From NCBI GenBank assembly GCA_900753405.1, contig CAADYZ010000013.1, positions 1 to 64,000 of the forward strand: 64,000 nt of DNA. Direction: 5' to 3'. Positions 37,898-46,627 of this stretch are shown one piece after another. Each line of letters opens with the position of its first letter. Position 1 is the stretch's first letter. This stretch comes from Campylobacteraceae bacterium (GTDB lineage Bacteria > Campylobacterota > Campylobacteria > Campylobacterales > Campylobacteraceae). The notes below the pieces were generated by a model that was given only the letters and a program-made list of their open reading frames with translations, was not told where the DNA came from and did not search any database. The translations under genes were made by a program, and so were the position numbers.

Positions 37898-40258
37898 TTA
37901 AAATCTGCGTCCGATGTTAAACTCAAAGTGACTTGTGTCGTCTCCACCTTTTGCGTTAAGTGGGCGAGCGTAGATGAGTTGTAAAGGTCCGATGACGGTT
38001 AGCCACTCAATTCCTGCACCCGCGCTGTAACGCTCGATCTCACCGAGTTTGCGGTCACCGATCGAGCCGTAGTCAAAGAAGGCAAAACCGCGCATTTTGA
38101 TCCTCTCAATTAGCGGAAAACTAAGCTCAGCCGAGCCGTAAGCTGCGATGCGTCCGCCAACTCTTTCTGTGCTTTCAAGCCACTTTGGCGAGACTGAGCG
38201 GCTGTCAAAACCGCGAAGCGAGTTGATCCCGCCGAGGTAGAATTTCTCGCTGATCGGCAGTTTGCGAGGGTTGTTTTTGACAAATTGCGCGTCATTTTTC
38301 AACGCCGCATTTTCATACTCGTCATTAAACGGATCGTCACTCCAAATGTAATTGAAATTTCCTTTAAACCGCAAGATCAAGTCCCAGTTGATGTAGTCTC
38401 GCAAGCCTAAATACCACGCAAAATTCGAGCGACTTTTCATAAAGGTTGTGTCCCCGCCAAGCGCGCCGCCTGCGTATTCAAAATTCGTGCCTAAAATCCA
38501 CCCGCTTCTAGCTAAATAATAGTCATCCGTGTTGTTAAAGCCGATGCCGATTGACGCAGAACTTTTGTAGTATTTGCCGATGCTGTAACCCATCTGCTGG
38601 TAGATGGCGTCTTTGCTTCCGTAACTTACATCACTTTGCGAGTAGCCATAACCCAAGTAGATGTTAGCGTAACGCCCTAACTCGCGCCCTAAGTTGATGT
38701 CAAATCCGTAAGTTTTTGATTTATAACTATCGCTGCTTAAATAGTCGTATTCATAACCAAAAAGTGAGCCGCCAAGGCTGTATTGTGAGTCAAAAAGTCG
38801 TGGATTTGTCAGCGAAACAGAGCCTGTTAGCGAGGTGTCGTCATTGCCGCCACCGCCGCTGCGGTCGATGCTTAAACTACCTTTGTAACCAGTGCCAAAG
38901 ATGTTGCCTTCGCTAACGCCCGCGTTAATCAAAAACCCGTCTCCACTGCCATAGCCGATCCCGCCTTGGATGCTACCAGTTGGCGTTTCAGTTACATCCA
39001 CGCGTAAATCAAGCGTGTTTTCACCAGTGCGAAATTCGCGGATTTGCACATCGCTAAAATACCCCGTGCGGCGAAGTTTATTACGCGAATCAACCATATC
39101 CGAATAGCTGTAAGTTTGATTTTCAGCCAAGAAGAGGTCACGGCGGATGATTCTATCAAGCGTTTTGTCGTTGCCGCTGATGATGACATTTGAGATTTTC
39201 GTCTTCGCATCAGGCGTAACACGGTAGATGATCTTTGCGGTTTTCTTCTGTTTGTCAAGCTGGATGTCAGGTGTCACTCGCGCAAACGCGTAACCTTTGT
39301 CCGCAGCGGCAATGCGGATCTTTTCAATGTCGTCTTTTAGCCAATTGTTATTAACATACGCCCCTTTTTTCACGCGAAGTCCGCCCCAAAACAAAAAGCC
39401 CTTCATCACGCGTTTTTTGTCAAGTCCGACATATTGCGGCACATCAATCTCCACGCTTTGGACGCGAAACCTCTCGCCTTCGTTAATGTAGTAGTAAATC
39501 TCCGCGCTGTAATCGTCAAAATTCACGCTCATAAACGGCTGCGAAACCTCAGCGTTTAGATAACCTTTGCGCAGATATTCGTCTTTGACCTTGTTTGCGT
39601 CATTTGGCAGGTCAAAAATCCTCGCTCGTCCGTCATTTCGCCCCCACAACCAGCCAAGCCACTCTCGTGCTTTGTTTTCAACCACCCCTTCAACATCGCC
39701 GTAGCTAAACTTTTTCGCGCCGATCAAACGGACATCTTTAATCGTAATCCTCTCGCCGCGATTAACGCTAAAAATCGCCTCAACCGAATTTGGACTGCCT
39801 TTTACCGCCTTGCTCTCAAAGCTCACAACCGTGTCAAAGTAGCCTCTTGCTTCGTAAAACTGCCTCACTCGCTCGATCGTGCGTTTGAGATTAACTTGGT
39901 CTAAAACCTGCCCTTTTTTGATCTCCAAAATCTCCAAAATCGCCTTTTTGTCATTTGGCACAACGCCCTTGATATCGAGCTTTGCGATGACTTTTTTCTC
40001 CTTGACGCGAACGACAACTTCACCGCCTGTTTGCGAAATGGCGATCTCTTCAAAATAGCCCTGCTTGTAGAGATTTTGCAGTGCTTTGTCGCTGATTTTG
40101 TCGTTAAAATCACCCCGAATTCGCAGCCCTGCGATATCGTTTGCGCTTTGGGCTGAAAGCAGCGAAAGTCCTTCGTAGCGGATCGCGCTAATGCTTGCAG
40201 CGTCAAGCCACGCAAAACTCGCACCAATGGCAAATAAAGCAAATGCACTTTTTTTCAT
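37898..40258 (-). CDS. bamA: Outer membrane protein assembly factor BamA
   Basis: BamA inserts beta-barrel proteins into the outer membrane. From ATG 40258 it has about 786 residues: a signal peptide (KKSAFALFAIGASFAWLDA), POTRA repeats to about residue 400 and a C-terminal 16-strand barrel with the conserved GGINSLRGFDSRS segment and a final aromatic strand ending in RRF. AAAGGA lies five bases before ATG 40258; another ATG directly precedes it. It is transcribed divergently from tyrA, the order known in C. jejuni. Dispersed-motif-like DNA encodes SPNSVEAIF in a POTRA domain, though similarity there may be native. Confidence 0.95.
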   Translation of the reverse strand: MKKSAFALFAIGASFAWLDAASISAIRYEGLSLLSAQSANDIAGLRIRGDFNDKISDKALQNLYKQGYFEEIAISQTGGEVVVRVKEKKVIAKLDIKGVVPNDKKAILEILEIKKGQVLDQVNLKRTIERVRQFYEARGYFDTVVSFESKAVKGSPNSVEAIFSVNRGERITIKDVRLIGAKKFSYGDVEGVVENKAREWLGWLWGRNDGRARIFDLPNDANKVKDEYLRKGYLNAEVSQPFMSVNFDDYSAEIYYYINEGERFRVQSVEIDVPQYVGLDKKRVMKGFLFWGGLRVKKGAYVNNNWLKDDIEKIRIAAADKGYAFARVTPDIQLDKQKKTAKIIYRVTPDAKTKISNVIISGNDKTLDRIIRRDLFLAENQTYSYSDMVDSRNKLRRTGYFSDVQIREFRTGENTLDLRVDVTETPTGSIQGGIGYGSGDGFLINAGVSEGNIFGTGYKGSLSIDRSGGGGNDDTSLTGSVSLTNPRLFDSQYSLGGSLFGYEYDYLSSDSYKSKTYGFDINLGRELGRYANIYLGYGYSQSDVSYGSKDAIYQQMGYSIGKYYKSSASIGIGFNNTDDYYLARSGWILGTNFEYAGGALGGDTTFMKSRSNFAWYLGLRDYINWDLILRFKGNFNYIWSDDPFNDEYENAALKNDAQFVKNNPRKLPISEKFYLGGINSLRGFDSRSVSPKWLESTERVGGRIAAYGSAELSFPLIERIKMRGFAFFDYGSIGDRKLGEIERYSAGAGIEWLTVIGPLQLIYARPLNAKGGDDTSHFEFNIGRRF

Positions 40259-40331
40259 CATAGTCCTTTTGGCTAAAAAGTGGCGATTATACCAAACAAG
40301 CCTTAAACTTTCCGCCAAATCAAATTTGATT

Positions 40332-40362
40332 TTGACAAACTTTAATGAAATTTGGCTAGAAT
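40332..40362 (+). promoter_or_regulatory. Putative tyrA promoter using a repeat-borne -35
   Basis: TTGACA (40332-40337) lies in a dispersed-motif copy and is 19 bases before TAGAAT (40357-40362). AAAGGAG follows at the tyrA start. The -35 match comes directly from the repeat. Confidence 0.5.
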
Positions 40363-40386
40363 GACAAAAATTTTAAAGGAGAAATC

Positions 40387-41214
40387 GTGAAAGTCGGCAT
40401 CATCGGACTTGGGTTAATCGGCGGTAGTTTGGGACTAAACCTGCGGGATATGAAGCTCATCTCAAAGGTCGTAGGCTTTGAAGCCAACGCGCAAAACGCC
40501 GCGGACGCAGTAAGGCTTGGACTGGTGGATGAGATCGTCTCGTTTGAGGAGGTCAAGCGTTGCGACATCATCTTCCTCGCCATTCCAGTTGAGGCGGTGA
40601 TCAAAGTTTTAGACGGGCTAAAAGATGTCTCACCGCAGACGACAATTGTCGATCTTGGTTCGACAAAAGAGGAGATTTTACGCAGGTGTCCTGAGCAAAT
40701 TCGCGCAAATTTTGTCGCCGCCCATCCTATGGCAGGGACGGAAAACTCGGGTCCAAAGGCGGCTTTCAAGTCGCTTTTAAACGGCGCTGTTGTGGTGATT
40801 TGTGACGACAAGCACGCGGACGAAATGCACATCAAACGCGCGGTTGAAACACTTAGCCACGCGGGGATGAAGATCGTTTTTATGGATGCAAAAAGCCACG
40901 ACCACCATGTCGGCGTCATCTCACACCTCCCTCACGCCATCAGCTTTGCGCTGGTTAATGCCACGCTAAAAGAGGAGGACAAACGAAACATCTTGCTTCT
41001 TGCGGGCGGCAGTTTTACGGGGATGGCGAGGATCGCAAAGTCGAACACGCGGATGTGGTGCGACATTTTTAAGCAAAACAGAGAAAACCTGCTCGAAGCG
41101 ATGGAGAAATTCAAGGCTGAATTTGAGTTTGGCGAAGAGTTGGTGAGGCAGCAGAGGTGGAGCGAGCTTGAAGAGTGGATCGAAAACGCGCGAAGTTTGA
41201 GGCAAATTCTCTAA
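40387..41214 (+). CDS. tyrA: Prephenate dehydrogenase
   Basis: TyrA oxidatively decarboxylates prephenate to 4-hydroxyphenylpyruvate for tyrosine. The 275-residue protein has a Rossmann GLGLIGGSLG, AAHPMAGTENSG (catalytic His region) and SHLPHAISFAL. The start is GTG 40387 with AAAGGAG upstream. No chorismate mutase or ACT domain is fused. It stands divergent to bamA and is followed by an inverted motif pair. Confidence 0.95.
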   Translation: MKVGIIGLGLIGGSLGLNLRDMKLISKVVGFEANAQNAADAVRLGLVDEIVSFEEVKRCDIIFLAIPVEAVIKVLDGLKDVSPQTTIVDLGSTKEEILRRCPEQIRANFVAAHPMAGTENSGPKAAFKSLLNGAVVVICDDKHADEMHIKRAVETLSHAGMKIVFMDAKSHDHHVGVISHLPHAISFALVNATLKEEDKRNILLLAGGSFTGMARIAKSNTRMWCDIFKQNRENLLEAMEKFKAEFEFGEELVRQQRWSELEEWIENARSLRQIL

Positions 41215-41242
41215 ACGCGGGCAAATTTGGCTTACTTTAAAT

Positions 41243-41281
41243 TCAAATTCGGTTTTGACATTTTGCAAAAACCGAATTTGA
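41243..41281 (+). terminator. Inverted motif pair after tyrA
   Basis: Perfect 14-base arms at 41243-41256 and 41268-41281 with an 11-base loop follow tyrA. No T run follows, so termination is only possible. Confidence 0.5.
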
Positions 41282-41354
41282 GTAAATTTCACGACAACCT
41301 AAAAAAGTTTTTTTAAAAATTTCTAAAATTTAATTTTCTTTAACCTTTTTTGTT

Positions 41355-41360
41355 TATAAT
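41355..41360 (+). promoter_or_regulatory. -10 element of the MFS transporter gene
   Basis: TATAAT lies 28 bases before the ATG at 41388, after a T-rich stretch. A small hairpin (CCGCC, then GGCGG) lies between it and the start. Confidence 0.65.
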
Positions 41361-41387
41361 ACCCGCCATTTTTTAAAAAGGCGGTTT

Positions 41388-42713
41388 ATGAAAGGTAATT
41401 CTTTTAGCAAAAAAGAGCTAAAAACGCTCGGTTTAAGCTCGCTTGGCGGGATTTTGGAGTTTTACGACTTCATCATCTTTGTTTTCTTCGCAAGCATCAT
41501 CTCGCAACACTTTTTTCCAGCAACTCTGAGTGAGACTTGGAAACTTGTAAATACCTACGGAATTTTCGCCGCTGGCTACCTCGCCCGTCCGCTTGGCGGG
41601 ATTGTGATGGCGCATTTTGGCGATAAATTCGGGCGGAAAAATATGTTTATGTTAAGCATTTTGCTGATGGTCATCCCAACCTTCGCACTTGCGGTTGTGC
41701 CGACTTTTGAGACGATTGGCTACGCCGCACCGCTCTTTCTCATCTTCGTGCGGATTTGTCAAGGCATCGCCGTTGGCGGCGAGCTGCCCGGCGCTTGGGT
41801 TTTCATCCACGAGCACGCGCCGCAAGGGCAGAAAAACACATATCTAGGCTTTCTCACCGCCTCAGTCACGGCAGGAATTTTGCTCGGCAGCCTTGTTTAT
41901 CTCGCACTTTACAGCCTCTTTGACGCGCAAGAGGTGCGTGAGTGGGCGTGGCGTGTGCCGTTTGGGCTTGGTGGAATTTTTGGGATCATCTCAGTCTATC
42001 TCCGCCGCTTTTTGGACGAAACGCCCGTTTTTACCAAAATGCGCGAAAGCAAAATCCTCGCCAAATTCCCGCTTGCGGAGGTGCTAAAAAGCTCGAAATT
42101 CGGCGTCTTTGTCTCGATGTTCATCACGCTTGTTTTAACAGGCTGCATCCTCGTTTTCATCCTCTTGATGCCAAATTTTGTGAGTGCGATTTTTGCGTTT
42201 GACGCCTTTGAGAGGACTTATTTTCAAATCTGCGGACTCGCCGCCATCGTCAGCTCGATCGTCCTTAACGGACTTCTTAGCGACAAGATCGCCCCGCACA
42301 AAGTCTGCATCGCATTTAGCGTGGGTTTTGGCGTTTTTAGCCTACTTTTCTTCCGCGAGCTTTACTCAGGCGGCAGCTTAGTTAGCGTGACTTCACTCTA
42401 CGCCCTAACCTGCTTTTGCGCAGGGGTGATGAATTTTTGCCCCGTGTTTATGAGCGATGTTTTCGAGCCTCGCATCCGTTTTAGTGGCATCAGCTTTGCC
42501 TACAACATCGCCTACGCAATCGCCGGTGGCTTCACGCCGCAACTTGCCGCCTTTTTCCACCAGCACGCCTTCTCGCGGCTAAAAGAGGGCTTGGAGATGG
42601 ACTTTGCGAGCTGGGGACTTGCGGTTTATGTCCTTGCCTTAGCCGTAATCGCAATCGCCACGAGCGTTGCGATGGGCGTGAAGGTTTATGCAAAAAGGGG
42701 CGAAACTGCGTAA
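41388..42713 (+). CDS. MFS transporter, proline/betaine (metabolite:H+ symporter) type
   Basis: The 441-residue protein has twelve predicted membrane helices and the MFS signature DKFGRKNMFM between helices 2 and 3. The N-terminal GILEFYDFIIF and VRICQGIAVGGELPGAWVF segments are typical of the ProP/KgtP/ShiA metabolite:proton symporters. The substrate cannot be read from sequence: osmolytes or carboxylates are possible. It has its own promoter and stands alone between tyrA and the glycan genes. Confidence 0.88.
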   Translation: MKGNSFSKKELKTLGLSSLGGILEFYDFIIFVFFASIISQHFFPATLSETWKLVNTYGIFAAGYLARPLGGIVMAHFGDKFGRKNMFMLSILLMVIPTFALAVVPTFETIGYAAPLFLIFVRICQGIAVGGELPGAWVFIHEHAPQGQKNTYLGFLTASVTAGILLGSLVYLALYSLFDAQEVREWAWRVPFGLGGIFGIISVYLRRFLDETPVFTKMRESKILAKFPLAEVLKSSKFGVFVSMFITLVLTGCILVFILLMPNFVSAIFAFDAFERTYFQICGLAAIVSSIVLNGLLSDKIAPHKVCIAFSVGFGVFSLLFFRELYSGGSLVSVTSLYALTCFCAGVMNFCPVFMSDVFEPRIRFSGISFAYNIAYAIAGGFTPQLAAFFHQHAFSRLKEGLEMDFASWGLAVYVLALAVIAIATSVAMGVKVYAKRGETA

Positions 42714-42726
42714 ATCAAATTTGATT

Positions 42727-42758
42727 TTGACATTTTTTTAAAAACAAGTGGGTATAAT
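42727..42758 (+). promoter_or_regulatory. Promoter of the glycan gene pair
   Basis: TATAAT at 42753-42758 follows TTGACA (42727-42732, inside a dispersed-motif copy) by 20 bases. The gene starts 26 bases downstream, at ATG 42784 with AAGGAG at 42769-42774. Confidence 0.55.
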
Positions 42759-42783
42759 GGCGGCTTTCAAGGAGTTTTTGAGT

Positions 42784-43746
42784 ATGCATAATTTTTTAAT
42801 CAGCCTCATTCCGTTTAAATCCCTCCGCCGCCAAGCCAAAGCAAACGAGGCGCAAAAAGCCGCACAAAAAGCAGCCGACTACCTAAGCAAAAACTATGTC
42901 CTACCTTTTTCAAACGGCGAGTTGAAGCACTATGAGTTTGCGCCTTTAAAAGAGTTTGAAAATGACAAAATCATCTGGCAACTTTGGTTTCAAGGCGCGC
43001 AAAGCGCCCCAGCACTCGTGCAAAAATGCTTTGACTCAGTAAAAAAGCAAATGGGCGGTAAGTATCAAATCATCATTTTAGACGAAAACAACCTAAAAGA
43101 CTACATAAATTTTCCGCCTTTTGTCTTGCAAAAGTTAAGAGACGGCGTGCTTAGTAAGACTTTTTTCTCTGACTTGTTGCGTGTGTGTTTGCTTGCAACT
43201 TATGGCGGCGTGTGGCTGGACGCGACAATTTACCTAAGCGGTAAAATTCCGCAAAATTTACTCGCACAAGACTTTTTTGCCTTTCAGCGCTCAGCGACTC
43301 CGCCGAGTGACGCAAAAGTGTGGAAAAAGTTTGATTACGGCTATTTTGTTTGGGATGAGAGCTTTAAAATTGGGCTTTTAAGCTCATTTTTAGTCGCAAA
43401 GGCTAAACATCCGCTAATGCTTGCCCTGCAAGACTTGCTGCTTGGCTTTTTTGAGCGCGAAGAGAGCTTAGTGCATTACTTTACGCTGCAAATTCTCTTT
43501 GACCTACTCGTCTCAAACGAAAAATTCGCGCCCCTTAACTGCGCTGTGACAAACGACACAGACGCGCACCTGCTGCAACTTCACGCCAAAGAGTGCTTTG
43601 ACGCGGTGCTTTGGAGTGAAATTTGCCAAAAAACCACCATTCACAAACTCACTTACTTTAAAACCCTGCCGCAAAATTCAATGGCGATGCGAATTTTAGG
43701 GCTTGAAAATGAAAAATTGCGAGGAAAAGCCGATGTTGCAAAATGA
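42784..43746 (+). CDS. GT32-type (DXD sugar-binding) glycosyltransferase, capsule-type
   Basis: The 320-residue protein has the glycosyltransferase family 32-like core: IIWQLWFQGAQSAP, FFSDLLRVCLLATYGGVWLDA (with the D-x-D-like WLD metal site) and LWSE, as in capsular polysaccharide synthesis proteins. It likely transfers a sugar in the cytoplasm. I chose ATG 42784 over two upstream in-frame starts because AAGGAG is nine bases before it. The next gene starts inside its end, so both are co-translated. Confidence 0.75.
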   Translation: MHNFLISLIPFKSLRRQAKANEAQKAAQKAADYLSKNYVLPFSNGELKHYEFAPLKEFENDKIIWQLWFQGAQSAPALVQKCFDSVKKQMGGKYQIIILDENNLKDYINFPPFVLQKLRDGVLSKTFFSDLLRVCLLATYGGVWLDATIYLSGKIPQNLLAQDFFAFQRSATPPSDAKVWKKFDYGYFVWDESFKIGLLSSFLVAKAKHPLMLALQDLLLGFFEREESLVHYFTLQILFDLLVSNEKFAPLNCAVTNDTDAHLLQLHAKECFDAVLWSEICQKTTIHKLTYFKTLPQNSMAMRILGLENEKLRGKADVAK

Positions 43747-44689
43747 GACTTTAAACAACGAACTTACCATAGTTACCGCCTTTTACGACATCGGCAGAGG
43801 CGAGATATTAGGCGCGCAGAGGGATTGTGAGAAGTATTTTGAGTATTTTTCCTTTTGGGCTGGACTTCAAAACGAGCTTGTCGTCTTTACAAGTAGCGAA
43901 TTTGCAGAGAAAATCCGCTTGATTCGAGCAAATTTAGGGCTTGAAGAAAAAACCAAAGTCGTAGTAAAAGAGTTAGAGAGCTTTGACGAAGAGGCTTTGG
44001 GCAAAATGCGCGAAGTTTTGGCAAACTTTGACCAAAGCAAGGGGCGAAAACATCCGCAAAACATCGAGTGCGTTAGCGCGGAGTATGACTATGTGATGTA
44101 TTGCAAGCCATTTTTTGTCTGCGAGGCGATCAATTTAGGACTGACAAGCGAGAAAGTGCTGTGGCTTGACTTTGGTTTTAATCACGGAGGCAGTTTTTTT
44201 ACCAACAAAAACGAATTTAACTTCGCGCTTACGCCGCTTGAAAACGCGGGGCTTGACGAGAGCAAGATCAACTTTTTTGCCTTAAAAGAGTGTGAGAATG
44301 CGCATTTAGCGGAGATTTACTACACGATGGAGCCGTTTTTAATCGGCGGGTTGATTTACGGCGGGCGCGAGGCGTGGGCTGAATTTTGCCTCAATTTAAG
44401 CAAGGCGGTGCGAGCGTTTTTGTCGCTGCAACTCATAGACGATGACCAAATCTTGCTTTTGTGGTGTTTGCGAAACTACCCGCAAGCGTGCAACGCTGTA
44501 AAAACGCCTGACTGGTTTGAGAGTTTAAGCTTTTTCATCCCGCCACAAATTCGAGCAAATCTTACGCACAAACCGCCAAAGCCACACAAAAAGCACAAGG
44601 CGGCGATGCAACAAGCATTAACCAACAAGCACTACCTAAGCGCCCTTGCTTACGCCGTGAAATACATCTTTTGCAAAGCCACTCGCTAA
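43733..44689 (+). CDS. HtrL/YibB (WlaTC-like) family protein
   Basis: The 318-residue protein matches the HtrL/YibB family found in Campylobacter glycan loci: LTIVTAFYDIGRG at the N-terminus, VMYCKPFFV, VLWLDFGFNHGG and a C-terminal helical part. It may be a glycosyltransferase-like enzyme, but no activity is established. The start at ATG 43733 (GAGG upstream) overlaps the previous stop by 14 bases. A palindromic motif copy follows the gene. Confidence 0.75.
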   Translation: MLQNETLNNELTIVTAFYDIGRGEILGAQRDCEKYFEYFSFWAGLQNELVVFTSSEFAEKIRLIRANLGLEEKTKVVVKELESFDEEALGKMREVLANFDQSKGRKHPQNIECVSAEYDYVMYCKPFFVCEAINLGLTSEKVLWLDFGFNHGGSFFTNKNEFNFALTPLENAGLDESKINFFALKECENAHLAEIYYTMEPFLIGGLIYGGREAWAEFCLNLSKAVRAFLSLQLIDDDQILLLWCLRNYPQACNAVKTPDWFESLSFFIPPQIRANLTHKPPKPHKKHKAAMQQALTNKHYLSALAYAVKYIFCKATR

Positions 44690-44700
44690 CCGCAGCAGCC

Positions 44701-44734
44701 AAATTGTCAAAGTCAAATTTAGTTTTGACAATTT
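44701..44734. repeat. Long-form palindromic motif
   Basis: Perfect 11-base arms (44701-44711 and 44724-44734) flank a 12-base centre with the CAAATTTAG core. It lies between two converging genes and could serve as a two-way terminator. Confidence 0.6.
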
Positions 44735-44747
44735 TAAAGCGAGGATT

Positions 44748-45542
44748 TTAAATCGAGGACTTTAAAAGCAAGGCAACCTCATCCGCGTCAAAAAGCAGTA
44801 AGTCCCGCCGTCTTTTTGCCTCCAAAAGCAGCTCTTGCGAGAAGCCATTTTTAGAAAAAAGCACCAACTTTTCAGGCAAAAGCCCACTTTGGTCGCACTT
44901 AAACCTCAGCTGGCTTAGCACGCTTTTACACACCACACGCGCGCGCCACTTCACCTCGCCCACAACGCAAAAACCGCCCTCATTTGCGTAGATGTCAAAC
45001 TCGTTTTTCAAGTCCCAAAAGCTGCTTACCTCAGCAAGATTTAAGTAAAGTTGCAAAAAATGACAACACGCCCGCTCAAAACCGCCCGCGCAAAAATTGT
45101 CAAAATCAAATTTGATTTTCGCAAAAATCTCCTCCTCGCTAAGGTTGAAATTTGGCTCGATGAAGTAAAACCAAAAGCGCAAAAAGTTACTCGCAAAGTG
45201 GAATTTGTCCTGCACGCGGTGGCGTCTAAGTGCGCGTGGCGGCTTGCGTGAAGGGATGTTTTCAGCCCGCTCTTCGTGCGTCTTTTCAATGACGATCACA
45301 TCTTTTTCAACCAGCGAGCGGAGAGTTTTGATCGCCTCATTTTTGGGCAAATGCGAGGTGATGGCAAAGCGTTTGCGGCTCTTTTTAGCAAGTTTTAAAA
45401 GCACGCTTTTTTCTTGTGCGGTGAAGTTTTGTGAAGCTTTAAGGCGGGTTAAATTTGGCAAAATTTCACGGCGAATTTTCTCTAAGCAATCTCCTTCTTC
45501 AAACTTGCCAAAAACAAAGTAGTTTGCCAAAAGGCGTTGCAT
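44748..45542 (-). CDS. DUF234-type protein (AAA-ATPase-associated nuclease-like)
   Basis: The 264-residue protein resembles the C-terminal part of archaeal-type ATPases with a DUF234 domain: a winged-helix region at 60-100 and FHFASNFLRFWFYFIEPN, then a nuclease-like end (GEVKWRA) that resembles ExK. No ATPase domain is present. Function is unknown. AAAGGAG precedes the ATG. Dispersed-motif DNA encodes AKIKFDFDNFCAGG near residue 140. It lies between two glycan genes but is not obviously a glycan enzyme. Confidence 0.65.
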   Translation of the reverse strand: MQRLLANYFVFGKFEEGDCLEKIRREILPNLTRLKASQNFTAQEKSVLLKLAKKSRKRFAITSHLPKNEAIKTLRSLVEKDVIVIEKTHEERAENIPSRKPPRALRRHRVQDKFHFASNFLRFWFYFIEPNFNLSEEEIFAKIKFDFDNFCAGGFERACCHFLQLYLNLAEVSSFWDLKNEFDIYANEGGFCVVGEVKWRARVVCKSVLSQLRFKCDQSGLLPEKLVLFSKNGFSQELLLEAKRRRDLLLFDADEVALLLKSSI

Positions 45543-45565
45543 TTTACTCCTTTAAAATGCTGATT

Positions 45566-46561
45566 TTACCTGCCTTGCTTTAAAACTCTCTTAACCTTTT
45601 GCACTTGTCCCCAAACGCCTCTGCCAAGCGGTTTGTTGAGGTTGTAAAGTCCGCGAAAGCAGCCGCGGACGGCGATTTTAGCCTTTGTTTTACAAAGCAG
45701 TAAAAACCGCTTTAAAGCAGGCGTTTTTAGCAAGTCGTAAGCCAAAACTTGGCTTGAAATTCGCTTAAATTCGCCCTCTTTAAACTTAAAGCAGATAAGC
45801 GAGTTGTAGTCGGTGTAAATGACGCGTAAATCCTTCGCAAAAGGGGCGATGATGTCGCAAAAGCCTGAGCGGACAGAGACGACTTTTGCACACTCGCTAG
45901 CAAGGGCGATGGCGTCTTTTAAACTAAGCTCAAAGTGCCTCACGCCAAAGTCTTGCGGTTTAAAATTTTGCGGACAAACCGCGTTTAAAACCACCTCAAA
46001 ACCCGCTTCTTGCAAGGCTTTCACCTCTCTTTCAAACAGCTCTAAACTCAAATTCGCGCAAGTGTTTGCCTCTGGGGCGATGAGCGCAACTTTGTTTAAA
46101 CTTGGCAGTTTTTCACGCAGCTCTTGGCTAAGACACGGCAGTTTTGTTGGCAGTTTAAACTTTGGCTTAAAGCTTTTTGGCAGGTCAAATGCGTTTGCGA
46201 CAAAGTCAAAAACTTCGTTAAAATACACTGGAATGTCAAGTGGGATTGGATGGCTTGGGAAGATGCCGCCGCGCGTTGGAGTGCGAAAAACGCCGCGAAG
46301 TTTTAGGCACTCGGGGCTTAGAAAAAGCTGTGCAAGTGCATTGTTGATGAGTAAAAACTCACCTTCAAACATCTCGCAAACGCCAGCTTGACTCGCCTTT
46401 GCCACAAAGACAATCTCGCCGCCAAAACGCTCTTGCAACGCCTCTTTGTAAAGCAGCTGCATATACAAATCCCCCGCACTGCGAGGCATTAAAAAATACA
46501 TTTTATCCGCCTCGCACGCAGCGAGCAACTCCTCGTGTGAGGTAAAAATTTTTCTACTCAT
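45566..46561 (-). CDS. Glycosyltransferase-like protein (heptosyltransferase-like fold), paralogue 1
   Basis: The 331-residue protein is related to the next gene upstream, sharing the pattern AGDLYMQLLYKEAL, VALIAPEANTCANL and KVVSVRSGFCDIIAP. The last segment is typical of the C-terminal sugar-nucleotide-binding half of GT-B enzymes. It is probably a cytoplasmic glycosyltransferase for a surface glycan; the substrate is unknown. AAAGG precedes the ATG. A motif copy occupies the gap to the paralogue. Confidence 0.6.
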   Translation of the reverse strand: MSRKIFTSHEELLAACEADKMYFLMPRSAGDLYMQLLYKEALQERFGGEIVFVAKASQAGVCEMFEGEFLLINNALAQLFLSPECLKLRGVFRTPTRGGIFPSHPIPLDIPVYFNEVFDFVANAFDLPKSFKPKFKLPTKLPCLSQELREKLPSLNKVALIAPEANTCANLSLELFEREVKALQEAGFEVVLNAVCPQNFKPQDFGVRHFELSLKDAIALASECAKVVSVRSGFCDIIAPFAKDLRVIYTDYNSLICFKFKEGEFKRISSQVLAYDLLKTPALKRFLLLCKTKAKIAVRGCFRGLYNLNKPLGRGVWGQVQKVKRVLKQGR

Positions 46562-46627
46562 TTACAACCTTTCAAACACTTTTAAAAATGTCAAAATTGG
46601 TTTTGACATTTTGCGTTAAACCGCAAT

